Shown piece after piece: positions 25,389 to 35,213 of a stretch of 53,873 bases of DNA. Every line of letters begins with the position of its first letter. Position 1 is the stretch's first letter. The notes under the pieces are model-generated. The model had not been told where the DNA came from and ran no database searches. It saw only the letters and a list, made by a program, of their open reading frames with translations. The position numbers and the translations under genes were made by a program. The stretch is taken from the NCBI GenBank assembly GCA_017443595.1, contig JAFSYU010000001.1, positions 1 through 53,873 on the forward strand, written 5' to 3'. The stretch is from Clostridia bacterium. GTDB taxonomy: Bacteria; Bacillota; Clostridia; Oscillospirales; CAG-272.

Positions 25389-25446
25389 ATTAAGTGATAA
25401 AAAAGCACATAGGAGACTGTGAAGTTTCCTATGTGCTTCACTTAAT
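25389..25446 (+). terminator. Long two-part hairpin after oppA (attenuating terminator)
   Basis: Inner stem AAGCACATAGGA (25403-25414) / TCCTATGTGCTT (25427-25438); outer stem ATTAAGTG (25389-25396) / CACTTAAT (25439-25446) after a bulge. There is no T run after it, so it may stabilise the oppA message or give partial termination, keeping OppA in excess over the membrane parts. Confidence 0.65.
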
Positions 25447-25468
25447 AATTACGGCAATTAAATATCGC

Positions 25469-25529
25469 TTGGAAAATCAGCTTCTTTTTCCGATCAGGCG
25501 GTGATCGGAGGCGGAATTTGGTTTTCCAA
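25469..25529 (+). other. Second structured element in the oppA-oppB gap
   Basis: Outer arms TTGGAAAA (25469-25476) / TTTTCCAA (25522-25529) enclose an inner stem CCGATCA (25490-25496) / TGATCGG (25502-25508). A stacked RNA fold or cruciform is possible. It does not match a riboswitch that I know. Confidence 0.45.
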
Positions 25530-25571
25530 CGTGTGTATTCCGGTAAAACGGGGCTAAGCGAGACTTGTGTG

Positions 25572-25578
25572 AAGGAGG
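25572..25578 (+). promoter_or_regulatory. Displaced perfect Shine-Dalgarno before oppB
   Basis: AAGGAGG lies 35 bp before the oppB ATG (25614), which itself has no site. Between them is the palindrome GTTAATTATTAAC (25596-25608). A seven-codon frame from an ATT at 25584 to a TAA at 25605-25607 would fit the site, but ATT starts are rare. Confidence 0.4.
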
Positions 25579-25613
25579 ATATAATTAAGCCGCGCGTTAA
25601 TTATTAACCATTT

Positions 25614-27512
25614 ATGAAAGTTTACATGTTAAAGCGCATACTGTTTTCAATCTTTTCTCTTGCAGTAGTTGTGATGATAGTTATGCTGCTCGTATATTCT
25701 CTGATCGACAGAAAAGTTATATTCCAGACAGATGATATCTGGAACAAAAAGTTTCTGAACGACAGGACTGCGTACGAATATTCTCAGTACGAAAAATTCG
25801 GTTATATGACGACTACGAACTACGGTGCGTATCTGAAGGATATTTATAAGGACGTTGAAGATTATGAAAACGACGCCCGGTATAAAGAAGACAAAAACGC
25901 CGTTAAAAAGAAATTCACGTTTCTTGAAAGCGACGGTATATCCGCGTTTATTGATAAATACGGCTACCTGCAGATGGACAAATTCGATTCGTTTCTGTTC
26001 AATTATTATACCGAAAAAAAGACTAAAAGAGTAAATGAGATAAACAAGAGAATAAAAGAGATAGAAAATACAAAGGAGCCTGCTTCAGAGGATGAAAAGC
26101 GCAGACTGGGCAATGAACTTGCGGCTCTTAAAGCTGAATTGCCCGTACTGCAGAAACAGCTTGACGAAAGAAATTACGACTCCGATTCGCAGTACGTAAA
26201 GGATCACGAGCTTATAAAAGAAGTTGACGTGTTCTTGGAGAATGAAAGCGTAAGAGGCTTTGTTGAAAAATATACTGCACAAGGGTATAAAATAAGCTAT
26301 CTTGAACCTGTAAAATACAGCAACGGCAAAGACAAGCCCGGCGGAAGCGGACAGCTGTACGCTATTAAGGAAAGATTCGTTTTATGGCGTCTGTGGGATT
26401 ACGTCAAAGGTCTTATAACCGTTGAGACCACAAATGACGTGAACGATCCCAACCTTACGGACAGATACATAAGATTTGAAAACGACCCGAACGGCTGGTT
26501 TGCCGTCGTAGGCTCCGGCACACAGCATAAATATCTGTTGTACTTTGATGACAGATTCCCGTTTATACACCAGAATTTCATACACCTCAACTTAGGTGTT
26601 TCACACACGAGATACCGCGGCGAAGAAATAACTAACGTTATTACGACTCCGCAGGGATCAATGAAAAACAAAAACATAATAGCCGCAAACGGCGAAATTA
26701 TAAATACGAGTATAAACGTACACTCCGTAAAATACAGTCAGACAGCCGAAGTAGGTGAAGAGCTGAAGAATATGTTTGCGGACAATTATACTTCGTATCA
26801 ATATAATTTTGACGGACTTTCAAGAATAGAAAACTCGTTTGTCTGCGGTATTATTTCCACTATCCTCGCGTATCTGCTCGGTCTGCCTCTCGGCATACTC
26901 ATGGCAAGACAGAAGGAAAAATTCATAGACCATCTGGGCAACGTATACATCATATTCATTATGGCTGTACCGTCGCTTGCTTACATATTCATGTTTGCGG
27001 TCATTGGTACAACGGTGTTCAAACTACCTTATTCATTCGCCAACTCGACAAGGACGATATTCGGCACGCAGACCAAACTGCTTGGCTATTTCCTGCCGAT
27101 CATCTCCCTTACTTTGCCGAGCATAGGCGGACTTATGAAGTGGATGCGCCGTTACATGATAGACCAGATGAACTCGGACTACGTAAAATTCGCGCGGTCT
27201 CAGGGTCTGTCTGAAGGCGAGATATACAGAACTCATATATCCCGCAACGCGATGATCTATATTGTTCACGGAATTCCGGGCGCGATCCTCGGCAGCCTTA
27301 CCGGCGCGATCATCACGGAGCGTGTTTACGGTCTTCCCGGCGTAGGTAACCTGCTTACCGAAGCTATCAACAGGCATGACAACGCTATAATCGTTGCATG
27401 TACGGTATTTTATACAACGCTTTCAATTATATCTCTTATTCTTGGTGACCTGCTTCTTGCAAAATACGACCCGCGTATTTCGCTGTCATCATCGAAGGGA
27501 GGCGGAAGATAA
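25614..27512 (+). CDS. oppB: Oligopeptide ABC transporter permease OppB with a giant outside loop
   Basis: 632 residues, about twice the usual OppB of 310-330. First membrane helix at about 8-30, then an outside stretch of about 370 residues including a Lys/Glu coiled coil (about 137-185). The transport core begins at about 405 (SFVCGIISTILAYLLGLPLGILMAR) with the EAA loop ARSQGLSEGEIYRTH. Related AmiC proteins of streptococci also carry an enlarged first loop; this one is longer. Start is 25614 or 25626 (MLKRILFS, more OppB-like); neither has a Shine-Dalgarno nearby. It ends in a TAATG overlap with oppC. Confidence 0.92.
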   Translation: MKVYMLKRILFSIFSLAVVVMIVMLLVYSLIDRKVIFQTDDIWNKKFLNDRTAYEYSQYEKFGYMTTTNYGAYLKDIYKDVEDYENDARYKEDKNAVKKKFTFLESDGISAFIDKYGYLQMDKFDSFLFNYYTEKKTKRVNEINKRIKEIENTKEPASEDEKRRLGNELAALKAELPVLQKQLDERNYDSDSQYVKDHELIKEVDVFLENESVRGFVEKYTAQGYKISYLEPVKYSNGKDKPGGSGQLYAIKERFVLWRLWDYVKGLITVETTNDVNDPNLTDRYIRFENDPNGWFAVVGSGTQHKYLLYFDDRFPFIHQNFIHLNLGVSHTRYRGEEITNVITTPQGSMKNKNIIAANGEIINTSINVHSVKYSQTAEVGEELKNMFADNYTSYQYNFDGLSRIENSFVCGIISTILAYLLGLPLGILMARQKEKFIDHLGNVYIIFIMAVPSLAYIFMFAVIGTTVFKLPYSFANSTRTIFGTQTKLLGYFLPIISLTLPSIGGLMKWMRRYMIDQMNSDYVKFARSQGLSEGEIYRTHISRNAMIYIVHGIPGAILGSLTGAIITERVYGLPGVGNLLTEAINRHDNAIIVACTVFYTTLSIISLILGDLLLAKYDPRISLSSSKGGGR

Positions 27513-28501
27513 TGAACGAAAACGAGAAAGACGTAAAAATAGAAAACGAAGACGATCTGTTCGTTCCGATATCCCAGGATATGATACAGTCGGAGAAGAT
27601 AATAGCTCCGAGATATTCATACTGGAAATCCGTTTTCAGAATATTCTTCAAAAAGAAGATAAACATATTCCTTATCGCTTTATTCGTACTTATATTCCTG
27701 ATAGCGTTTATAGGCCCGATATTTGCGCCGTACGTATATGAAGAAAACGTCAACCTTCTTGCCGCTCAGCATCTGAGCCCTTCAAAAGCGCTTGCGTTCT
27801 TCAAGGATAAGCCGGAGCTCGGTCCGTCCATAAAATGGATACTCGGTACCGGACATATAGGCAACTCCATATTCTACGGTATAATTTCATCTGCCAGAAC
27901 GTCGCTTCTTCTGTCGACGATATGCGCCGCGATAAACATGGTAATAGGCATACTGTTGGGCGCTGTCTGGGGATATTCCAAAAAGTTTGACGCGGTAATG
28001 CTCGTTATATACAATATCATAGCAAACGTACCGTATCTGCTTCTTATAATGGTCCTTGTTTACGTTATAGGATCAGGCTTCTGGAGCTTTGTATTCGCCT
28101 TGACAGTGACCGGCTGGCTCGGCATAGCGTATTTCTTCAGAACGCAGGTCATGATCATACGTGACCGTGAATATTCTCTCGCGTCGCGCTGCTTAGGCAC
28201 GCCGATACCGAGAGTCATAGGCAAAAACATACTCCCGTTCTTAACGAGCGTTATAGTTACCATACTTGCAACGGAGCTTCCTTCGTATATTTCGTTTGAA
28301 GTTTACCTGTCATACCTGGGCGCCGGTCTTTCGGCATCTATCCCGTCCATCGGACGTATGATCTCCCAGGCGCAGACCGGATTTACCCAGTATCCCTGGG
28401 AATTCTGGCCGCCCGTTCTCGTTGCGGCAGCGATAACGATAATACTCTACCTGCTCGGTCAGAATCTGGCGGACGCCTCTGACCCGAGAACGCATATGTA
28501 A
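27512..28501 (+). CDS. oppC: Oligopeptide ABC transporter permease OppC
   Basis: 329 residues. Cytosolic N-terminus (1-50, SYWKSVFRIFFKKK), first helix about 52-72, then the permease core with IGNSIFYGIISSARTSLLLST and the EAA loop REYSLASRCLGTPIPRVIGKNILP. It pairs with OppB to form the membrane channel. The start overlaps the oppB stop (TAATG), implying coupled translation and equal amounts. GGAGGCGGAAG precedes the ATG. Length is normal for OppC. Confidence 0.94.
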   Translation: MNENEKDVKIENEDDLFVPISQDMIQSEKIIAPRYSYWKSVFRIFFKKKINIFLIALFVLIFLIAFIGPIFAPYVYEENVNLLAAQHLSPSKALAFFKDKPELGPSIKWILGTGHIGNSIFYGIISSARTSLLLSTICAAINMVIGILLGAVWGYSKKFDAVMLVIYNIIANVPYLLLIMVLVYVIGSGFWSFVFALTVTGWLGIAYFFRTQVMIIRDREYSLASRCLGTPIPRVIGKNILPFLTSVIVTILATELPSYISFEVYLSYLGAGLSASIPSIGRMISQAQTGFTQYPWEFWPPVLVAAAITIILYLLGQNLADASDPRTHM

Positions 28502-28512
28502 GAGGTGTGACT

Positions 28513-30300
28513 ATGGATAACAACGAAAAGAAAGTCCTCCTCTCACTTAAAGACGTAGAGGTAAAATTCAACGTTCGCGGCAGGATCCTTACCGCGATAA
28601 GAAGAGTATCGCTTGACGTTTATGAAAACGAGTCACTTGCAATAGTCGGTGAATCCGGTTCCGGTAAATCCGTTCTTACAAAGACTTTTGCCGGTATGCT
28701 TGATTCAAACGGATTTATAAGCAACGGCAGCATCCTGCTTTCAGACCCGGAGCTTTCCGACACGGTCGTTAATCTCAAAGGCTTTGACAAAACGCTTATT
28801 TCAAATATCAGAAAAAGCGTGGATAATTATTCGCGTTTAGAAGCGGGTTCCGCTACGTATAACGAAATGAGAAAACTCAAAGCCGAAAAGGAAGCTAAAG
28901 AAACCTTATCGGACGAGGACCGTAAAAGCTACGACTCAAAGATCACGGATCTTAAATTCAAACGTACTGAAGCTTTCAACCTTAAACAGACTCTCGATCC
29001 CAGACAGGACAGAGAGAAATTAAAACAGGTAAGCGAACAGATAAATATTTATGATACTGAGATAAAAGGTCTTCAGATCGAGATCAAGGAAAAGATCAAA
29101 GAAAACAAGGCAAACGTAAAAAGCGATACGGCGTATCAGTCTCAGTACAATGCAAAGTTCGGCGAGCTCAAAGCCCGTTATCAGAAAGAGATTTCCGGCG
29201 CAGCGTTGTCCGACGAACAGAAAAAGAGAAACGAGATACTGGCGGACGAGGTATATCTTTCCGTCGGCCGTTATCCCTTAAGACAAAGGATCATCCTTAT
29301 ATCAAAACTGAAACGCGCTATCAAAAACGCAATGAAGATAGGTCTTGATCTGTCTGATGAAAAGACCAAAAACGATTTGTTTGACGATATCGCGTTCAGA
29401 GTAAAGTTCCTTGATAAAACCGAGAATAAACTCCACGGCACCTGCATTTTAAACCTTGCAAAAGTCAAATTCACAAATGACTGGCAGAAGATCAGAGGCT
29501 GCCGTATAGCCACGGTGTTCCAGGACCCGATGACGTCGCTTAACCCTGTCATTACGATAGGCAAGCAGATAATGACTGTTATCATGAAGCATCAGAAATG
29601 CTCGTTGATAGAGGCAAAGGAACGCGCGCTTGACATAATGAGCAAGGTCGGTATACCTGAGCCGGAAAAGCGTTTCAACGATTATCCGTTTGAGTATTCC
29701 GGCGGTATGAGACAGAGGATAGTTATAGCTATAGCTTTGTCCTGCCAGCCTAAAATACTCATTTGCGACGAGCCTACGACAGCGCTTGACGTTACTATCC
29801 AGGCGCAGATAATAAGGCTTATAAAAGATCTTCAGAAACAGCTTGGATTTACAACGGTATATATCACGCACGACTTAGGCGTCGTTGCAAACGTTGCCGA
29901 AAGAGTTGCCGTGCTTTACGGCGGTCAGATAGTTGAAATCGGTACCGTTGAAGAGATATTCTACGAGCCGCGTCATCCTTATACGTGGGCGCTTATATCG
30001 TCTCTGCCGCAGCTTTGCGAAAAGGGAACGGATCTGTTCTCGATACCCGGAACACCTCCGTCGCTTTACAACAAAATAGTCGGCGACGCGTTTGCTCCGC
30101 GCAACAAGTACGCTATGGCGATAGACCTTGTAAAAGAGCCGCCTATGTTCAAGATAAGCGATACTCATTACGCAAAGACCTGGCTGCTTGACCCGCGCGC
30201 ACCGAAGACAGATCCGCCGGAGAATATCAGGAATCTGCACGAAAAGATCTTAAAGACTTACGTAGATTTGGGAGCTGAGGAGGCGCGTGATGGAGAATAA
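28513..30300 (+). CDS. oppD: Oligopeptide ABC transporter ATPase OppD with a large internal insert
   Basis: 595 residues from ATG 28513 (site GAGGTG); the GTG at 28507 lies within that site. Walker A GESGSGKS (46-53), Q-loop VFQDPM (335-340), signature YSGGMRQR (395-402), Walker B ILICDEPT (415-422) and a C-terminal oligopeptide-type tail ([12 protein letters not shown]). Family members have Walker A and Q-loop about 50 residues apart; here about 285 separate them. The insert (roughly 92-318) is highly charged and helical, with likely coiled coils ([35 protein letters not shown]). All catalytic motifs are intact, so the insert is probably an added regulatory or partner-binding domain. Confidence 0.92.
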   Translation: MDNNEKKVLLSLKDVEVKFNVRGRILTAIRRVSLDVYENESLAIVGESGSGKSVLTKTFAGMLDSNGFISNGSILLSDPELSDTVVNLKGFDKTLISNIRKSVDNYSRLEAGSATYNEMRKLKAEKEAKETLSDEDRKSYDSKITDLKFKRTEAFNLKQTLDPRQDREKLKQVSEQINIYDTEIKGLQIEIKEKIKENKANVKSDTAYQSQYNAKFGELKARYQKEISGAALSDEQKKRNEILADEVYLSVGRYPLRQRIILISKLKRAIKNAMKIGLDLSDEKTKNDLFDDIAFRVKFLDKTENKLHGTCILNLAKVKFTNDWQKIRGCRIATVFQDPMTSLNPVITIGKQIMTVIMKHQKCSLIEAKERALDIMSKVGIPEPEKRFNDYPFEYSGGMRQRIVIAIALSCQPKILICDEPTTALDVTIQAQIIRLIKDLQKQLGFTTVYITHDLGVVANVAERVAVLYGGQIVEIGTVEEIFYEPRHPYTWALISSLPQLCEKGTDLFSIPGTPPSLYNKIVGDAFAPRNKYAMAIDLVKEPPMFKISDTHYAKTWLLDPRAPKTDPPENIRNLHEKILKTYVDLGAEEARDGE

Positions 30301-31234
30301 CGAGAAAAAGGTAATACTTTCAATACAAAACCTTGACGTTGTGTTCGGACACGGCAAAAAGGCTTTCAAAGCTGTTGACAACGTAAGTTTTGATATCTAC
30401 AAAGGCGAAACGCTTTCCCTTGTTGGTGAATCCGGTTCCGGTAAAACGACTATCGGACGCGCCATAGTAAGAATAAATCCCTGCTCGGCAGGCGCGATAT
30501 TCTACGACGGCAAAAAGATCTCCGGCAAGCTTCCCAGAAAAGAAGACCGTGAAGTCATAAGAAAGATACAGATGATATTCCAGGATCCCGCCGCGTCTTT
30601 GAACGAGCGTGCGACCATAGATTACATCATTTCCGAGGGATTATATAATTTCCACCTTTTCAAGGATGAAAAGGACAGAGTAAGCAAAGTTGAAAAGATA
30701 ATAGAGGAAGTAGGTCTTCTGCCGGAGCATCTTACGCGTTATCCGCATGAGTTCTCGGGCGGTCAGCGTCAGCGTGTCGGTATTGCGAGATCCATCGTAA
30801 TGGAGCCGGAATTCATCGTTGCTGACGAGCCTATATCCGCGCTTGACGTTTCTATACGCGCTCAGGTCTTGAACCTTCTGAAAAAATTCCAGAAAGAACG
30901 CGGACTTACTTATCTTTTCATCGCGCACGACTTGTCTATCGTCAGATTTATAAGCGACAGAATAGTCGTTATATACAAAGGAAAGATAATGGAAATAGCG
31001 GAGACGGAAGAGCTTTTCGCTTATCCGCTCCATCCGTATACAAAATCGCTTATATCCGCGATACCAACTCCGGACCCGATACTTGAAAAACAGAAGCATC
31101 TGTTTGTCTACGATACGAGCATACACGATTATTCAACTGATAAACCGTCGCTTGTCGATATCGGAAACGGACACATGGTTTACGGAAATACGGCTGAAAT
31201 AGATCGTTATAAGAAGATCCGTTTCGGTGAATAA
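30290..31234 (+). CDS. oppF: Oligopeptide ABC transporter ATPase OppF
   Basis: 314 residues, normal length. Walker [11 protein letters not shown]-loop IFQDP, signature [15 protein letters not shown], Walker [19 protein letters not shown], and the OppF-type tail [16 protein letters not shown]. Start set at ATG 30290 with GAGGAGG six bases upstream; it overlaps oppD by 11 bases. It forms the ATPase heterodimer with OppD. Only OppD bears the large insert, so the two halves are asymmetric. Confidence 0.95.
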   Translation: MENNEKKVILSIQNLDVVFGHGKKAFKAVDNVSFDIYKGETLSLVGESGSGKTTIGRAIVRINPCSAGAIFYDGKKISGKLPRKEDREVIRKIQMIFQDPAASLNERATIDYIISEGLYNFHLFKDEKDRVSKVEKIIEEVGLLPEHLTRYPHEFSGGQRQRVGIARSIVMEPEFIVADEPISALDVSIRAQVLNLLKKFQKERGLTYLFIAHDLSIVRFISDRIVVIYKGKIMEIAETEELFAYPLHPYTKSLISAIPTPDPILEKQKHLFVYDTSIHDYSTDKPSLVDIGNGHMVYGNTAEIDRYKKIRFGE

Positions 31235-31245
31235 GGAAAAAAACA

Positions 31246-31270
31246 AGCCGCGCAGCGTCGCGGCTCGTTT
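31246..31270 (+). terminator. Terminator of the opp operon
   Basis: AGCCGCG (31246-31252), 6-nt loop, CGCGGCT (31259-31265), then CGTTTTT. Confidence 0.85.
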
Positions 31271-31283
31271 TTAACAGACCGTT

Positions 31284-32534
31284 ATGAAAGATATAGAAGA
31301 GCTTAAAACAAATAAAAAGCATTTAATACTGCGTATAATCGGATTTGCGCTTGCGTCCCTTATAGCCGTCGGTGCCATAACGTACGGCGTTATAATGCTG
31401 AGTCATAAAGACGAGGGATACCAAGAGATAGAACCGTATATGCTTGACGACAGTACGTCGCCGCCGGATAACGTAAAGTTCAATTACTACTTTACCGGCA
31501 AAAGCAACGAGATAAGACAGTATATGAACGTTGTAAAGGACGATTACAGCGTTGCATTCAACAGAATATACAAGCAGCTTGACCCTTATAACGTTTATTC
31601 CGCTATAGTTAATATAAATACGTTAAACAAGAATACCGGTAAGAAAACGGAAGTAAGCGAAGAGCTGTACGGAGTCTTAAAAGACGCGTACGAAAAAACA
31701 GAAAAGTGTGAAGGCTACAATATGTTTGCCGGCGCGCTGTATTACGAGTGGAACAGTATTATAATACTTGAAGAACCGTACGAAGCCGATCCGCTTTTGA
31801 ATGAAAGCGAAAAAGAGCGGCTGTCAAGGATAAGCGAGCAGGTAAACGATCTGTCAAACTTCACCCTTATATTTGACGACAGCGCAAAAACAGTAACGTT
31901 TGACGTATCGGAAGAATACAAAAAATTCATAGAAGAGTATGAGCTTGAGGACGCCGCCGTGATCGACCTTAATTTGCTTCACGACGCGTACGAACTGAAG
32001 CTTTTAGCTGACGATATGAACGGCAAAGGTCATACAAACGGATTTTTTACTACCGTAAACGGCGTAACGCTTGCTCTGTCAGAACATGACGTCGGCACGT
32101 ATCACAGTATGCAGTGCCTGTATGACGGCAAGATATCGTCAGCCGCCGGCGCAAAGATGACGGGCGGCAGCGCATCCTGCCAGTTCCGCAATTTTGCCGC
32201 TTATGAAGGCGAATATTGCTACTATTCAGTTACAGATAACGGAAAGGTATATAACAGAAGTCCGTATCTGCCGACCTCGGGTGAAATGAACGACGTTTTG
32301 CTTACATCGTTTACGTACTCCGACAAATTGTCTGTTATTGAAGTATGCTATGCGAATTTACTCCTGCATGATCGGAAAAGCATAGAAGACGTTAAAACAA
32401 CGTCGGACGGTTTTACCGATATATGTGCGGCGTACGTTTTGCAGACCGACACGGAAAAGGTCGTACATATAAGCAAAAAAGGCAAAGATACGATCCTTCC
32501 GGGAGACGGCTACGGGTGGAAAACAGCAGAATAA
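31284..32534 (+). CDS. Degenerate ApbE-like (FAD:protein FMN transferase fold) membrane-anchored protein
   Basis: 416 residues with one N-terminal helix (about 15-40) and an outside domain. The order of features follows ApbE: YSVAFNRIYKQLDPYNVYSAIVNINTLN (family pattern of a helix then Asp-Pro and a Ser-x-x-Asn-like strand), VSEELYGVLKDAYEKTEKCEGYN, FAGALYYEW, then AVIDLNLLHDAYELKLLADDM at the place of the family DLGGIAKGYAAD motif, and YYSVTDNGKVYNRSPYL before a helical end. The Gly-Gly-Ile-Ala-Lys-Gly core is lost, so flavin transfer is doubtful. No promoter or ribosome site is clear, and it follows the opp terminator by 14 bp, so it may depend on read-through. Assignment is by pattern only. 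Confidence 0.6.
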   Translation: MKDIEELKTNKKHLILRIIGFALASLIAVGAITYGVIMLSHKDEGYQEIEPYMLDDSTSPPDNVKFNYYFTGKSNEIRQYMNVVKDDYSVAFNRIYKQLDPYNVYSAIVNINTLNKNTGKKTEVSEELYGVLKDAYEKTEKCEGYNMFAGALYYEWNSIIILEEPYEADPLLNESEKERLSRISEQVNDLSNFTLIFDDSAKTVTFDVSEEYKKFIEEYELEDAAVIDLNLLHDAYELKLLADDMNGKGHTNGFFTTVNGVTLALSEHDVGTYHSMQCLYDGKISSAAGAKMTGGSASCQFRNFAAYEGEYCYYSVTDNGKVYNRSPYLPTSGEMNDVLLTSFTYSDKLSVIEVCYANLLLHDRKSIEDVKTTSDGFTDICAAYVLQTDTEKVVHISKKGKDTILPGDGYGWKTAE

Positions 32535-32537
32535 AAA

Positions 32538-32578
32538 AAGCGATCCGGTATAATATAAACCGGGTCGCTTAAATTTTT
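32538..32578. terminator. Bidirectional terminator between the ApbE-like gene and ftsH
   Basis: AAGCGATCCGGT (32538-32549) pairs with ACCGGGTCGCTT (32559-32570) with one G-T pair; a T run follows on both strands. Confidence 0.85.
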
Positions 32579-32581
32579 TAC

Positions 32582-34633
32582 TTATTCTTTGTCGTCAGCG
32601 TCCGTGTCTTCATCCTGCGGATTTTTTGAAAACGGGCTGTTTTGCTTTGCGGGATGCTCGTGAATATCGTGCATGCGCTTTTCAGCCGCTTCCTCGTCGC
32701 GCTTGCGCGCTTCTTCTTCAAGCTCAGCGCGGCGTTTGTTTTCTTCCTCGCTCTTGCGGCGCTTTTCCGCATTTATCGCTTCAAGCTCTTCAAAAGTGGG
32801 ATCACCGGACATCGCGGCTTCAAACTGATCGCCGTCCATAGTCTCATATTTGAGCAAGAACTCTGCAATGAACTGCAGCTTATCCTTATGCTCGTTCAGG
32901 ATCTCCGTGCATCTTGCGTAAGCCTCGTCTATTATACGCTTGATCTCGGAGTCGATCTCCGCGGCGGTCTTTTCGGAATAATGCTTATCGGACGAGAATT
33001 CCTTGCCTAAGAAGACCTCATCGTTTGAATGATCGGAGTAAACAACGGAACCGAGCTTTTCGCTCATACCGTATTTAGTCACCATGCTTCTCGCGCGGTT
33101 AGTGCAGCTCTGCAAGTCGGATGAGGCGCCGGTGCTCAGATCGTTGAATATTATCTGCTCAGCAACTCTGCCGCCCAGGCTTACGACTATTTCTTCCTCC
33201 ATCTTTGTCTTGGAGTAATAGAACATATCCTTGACAGGCGGATGGAGCGTGAAGCCTCCGGCGTTTCCTGCCGGGATTATGGTGATATACGACACTTTAT
33301 CAACGTTTTTAAGGTAATACGCGGCAACAGCGTGGCCCGCCTCGTGATAAGCGGTGACTTTGTTTTCAAATTCAAGACGCTGTTTTGACAGCTTTCTTGT
33401 ACCTACTATCTGACGCAGCGTCGCATCTTCAAGGTCGTTCTGACCGATAAGTGACTTGCCCTTGCGCGCCGCCAGAAGCGCGGCTTCGTTAAGCAGGTTT
33501 GCCAGATCCGCGCCTGTAAAACCGACCGTCGTCTGCGCTATCTTCTCAAGATCAACGCCTTCCTCAAACGGTTTGTTCCTGGCGTGTACCTTAAGTATTT
33601 CAAGTCTGCCCTTCATATCGGGGTAGTTGACCGTGATCTGTCTGTCAAAGCGGCCGGGGCGGAGAAGCGCCGGGTCAAGTATATCCGGGCGGTTTGTAGC
33701 CGCCATTACGATAACGCCCTCGTGCGTGCCGAAGCCGTCCATTTCAACAAGAAGCTGGTTAAGCGTCTGCTCACGTTCATCGTGACCGCCGCCGAGACCC
33801 GCGCCTCTGTGGCGTCCCACGGCGTCTATTTCATCAATAAATACTATACTTGCGTTGTTTTTTCTCGCCGTATCGAAAAGGTCGCGCACGCGGCTTGCGC
33901 CGACGCCGACGTACATTTCAACGAAATCTGAACCTGAGATAGAGTAGAAAGGAACTCCCGCCTCACCGGCAACGGCTTTTGCAAGCAGAGTTTTACCCGT
34001 TCCGGGAGGGCCTACGAGAAGGATACCTCTCGGTATCTTTGCGCCGAGCCTGGTGTATTTCTTGACGTCCTTGAGGTATTCAACTACCTCGCGCAGCTCT
34101 TCTTTTTCTTCATCGGCGCCCGCGACGTCGGAGAAGTAAACACGCTTTTTATCATCCGTATTGGTGCGGAGTTTTGCTTTGCCGAAGGAATTTATTTTGC
34201 CTATACCGCCCGCGCCGTTGGTGATCTGCTTCATTGCAAAGCGGTACATCAGAACGGTACCTATGATTATAACGAGGAACGGGATCCACTGTATCCACGC
34301 GGGATACGAGGTAAGCTGTTCGTAATCGTATTTTTTAAGCGTTCCGCTTGCGGCATTTTTATCTATCGTTTCGGCAAGCTGGCTTCTGAATATGCTTATA
34401 TCTCTTAATTTATAGTAATATTCAACGTTTGATACGTCTTTTATAACGAGAGTGTTGTCTTTGAGAATATAAAACTCAACTATCTCGTTATTTTCAAATT
34501 TGGTCACAACGTCGCTGAAATTTTCTATTTTCTTTCTGCCGCCGTTTGAATTACCTATTATAATTGAAGCAACGATTACTGCCGCTAAAACGAGCGCTCC
34601 GAAAATTATCCAGCTTTTAAAATTTGATTTCAT
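32582..34633 (-). CDS. ftsH: ATP-dependent zinc metalloprotease FtsH
   Basis: 683 residues. Two membrane helices (about 8-27 and 115-132) enclose a small outside domain. AAA module with Walker A GPPGTGKT (208-215), Walker [12 protein letters not shown] (263-273) and second-region motif [19 protein letters not shown]. Peptidase motif HEAGH (430-434). The C-terminus carries a Lys/Glu/Arg-rich tail (about 630-683). FtsH degrades membrane and short-lived cytosolic proteins. It ends a minus-strand operon after hpt and tilS, the standard Firmicute order. The ribosome site (GGAAT) is modest. Confidence 0.97.
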   Translation of the reverse strand: MKSNFKSWIIFGALVLAAVIVASIIIGNSNGGRKKIENFSDVVTKFENNEIVEFYILKDNTLVIKDVSNVEYYYKLRDISIFRSQLAETIDKNAASGTLKKYDYEQLTSYPAWIQWIPFLVIIIGTVLMYRFAMKQITNGAGGIGKINSFGKAKLRTNTDDKKRVYFSDVAGADEEKEELREVVEYLKDVKKYTRLGAKIPRGILLVGPPGTGKTLLAKAVAGEAGVPFYSISGSDFVEMYVGVGASRVRDLFDTARKNNASIVFIDEIDAVGRHRGAGLGGGHDEREQTLNQLLVEMDGFGTHEGVIVMAATNRPDILDPALLRPGRFDRQITVNYPDMKGRLEILKVHARNKPFEEGVDLEKIAQTTVGFTGADLANLLNEAALLAARKGKSLIGQNDLEDATLRQIVGTRKLSKQRLEFENKVTAYHEAGHAVAAYYLKNVDKVSYITIIPAGNAGGFTLHPPVKDMFYYSKTKMEEEIVVSLGGRVAEQIIFNDLSTGASSDLQSCTNRARSMVTKYGMSEKLGSVVYSDHSNDEVFLGKEFSSDKHYSEKTAAEIDSEIKRIIDEAYARCTEILNEHKDKLQFIAEFLLKYETMDGDQFEAAMSGDPTFEELEAINAEKRRKSEEENKRRAELEEEARKRDEEAAEKRMHDIHEHPAKQNSPFSKNPQDEDTDADDKE

Positions 34634-34649
34634 ATTATTCCATGCTTTC

Positions 34650-35201
34650 TTATTTAGTATAAACGGACGGCTTCAGTATTCCAACGTACGGAAGTTCGCG
34701 GTATTTTTCCGCATAGTCAAGCCCGAAGCCTATAACAAATTCATCCGGGATTATCTGTCCGGCATAATCCGGTATGAATTCCACCTCGCGCCTTGACGGC
34801 TTGTCAAGCAGAGTACAGGTCTTAACGCTTCTGCACCCTTTCATTTTAAGATATTCAACAAGGGTGGATAAAGTTCTTCCGCTGTCTATAATATCTTCAA
34901 CTATAAGAACGTCGACCTCGGAAAAATCCTCGCGGTGAAGATCAAGCAGTATACGCACGTTTCCGGTCGACTGGCTTCCTTTTCCGTATGATGAGACTTT
35001 CATAAAGTCTATCTGCATGGGAAGCGTTATTTTTCTCATAAGATCGGAGAAAAACACGACGGATCCTTTTAAAATGCAGAGAAGAAGCAGGTTTTTGTCT
35101 TTATAGTCTTCCGAGATCTGCGCAGCCATGCGGTCTTCTATCTCTTCAATCTGCTCCTTTGAAATGAGGATGCGTTCAACGTCATTTTCAAGTATGTTCA
35201 T
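34650..35201 (-). CDS. hpt: Hypoxanthine-guanine phosphoribosyltransferase
   Basis: 183 residues. The PRPP-binding motif [17 protein letters not shown] is intact, preceded by the flexible-loop region [16 protein letters not shown] and followed by [30 protein letters not shown]. It salvages hypoxanthine and guanine to IMP and GMP. GGAG precedes the ATG. It sits between tilS and ftsH, the classical neighbourhood. Confidence 0.97.
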   Translation of the reverse strand: MNILENDVERILISKEQIEEIEDRMAAQISEDYKDKNLLLLCILKGSVVFFSDLMRKITLPMQIDFMKVSSYGKGSQSTGNVRILLDLHREDFSEVDVLIVEDIIDSGRTLSTLVEYLKMKGCRSVKTCTLLDKPSRREVEFIPDYAGQIIPDEFVIGFGLDYAEKYRELPYVGILKPSVYTK

Positions 35202-35213
35202 AACAGCTCCGTT

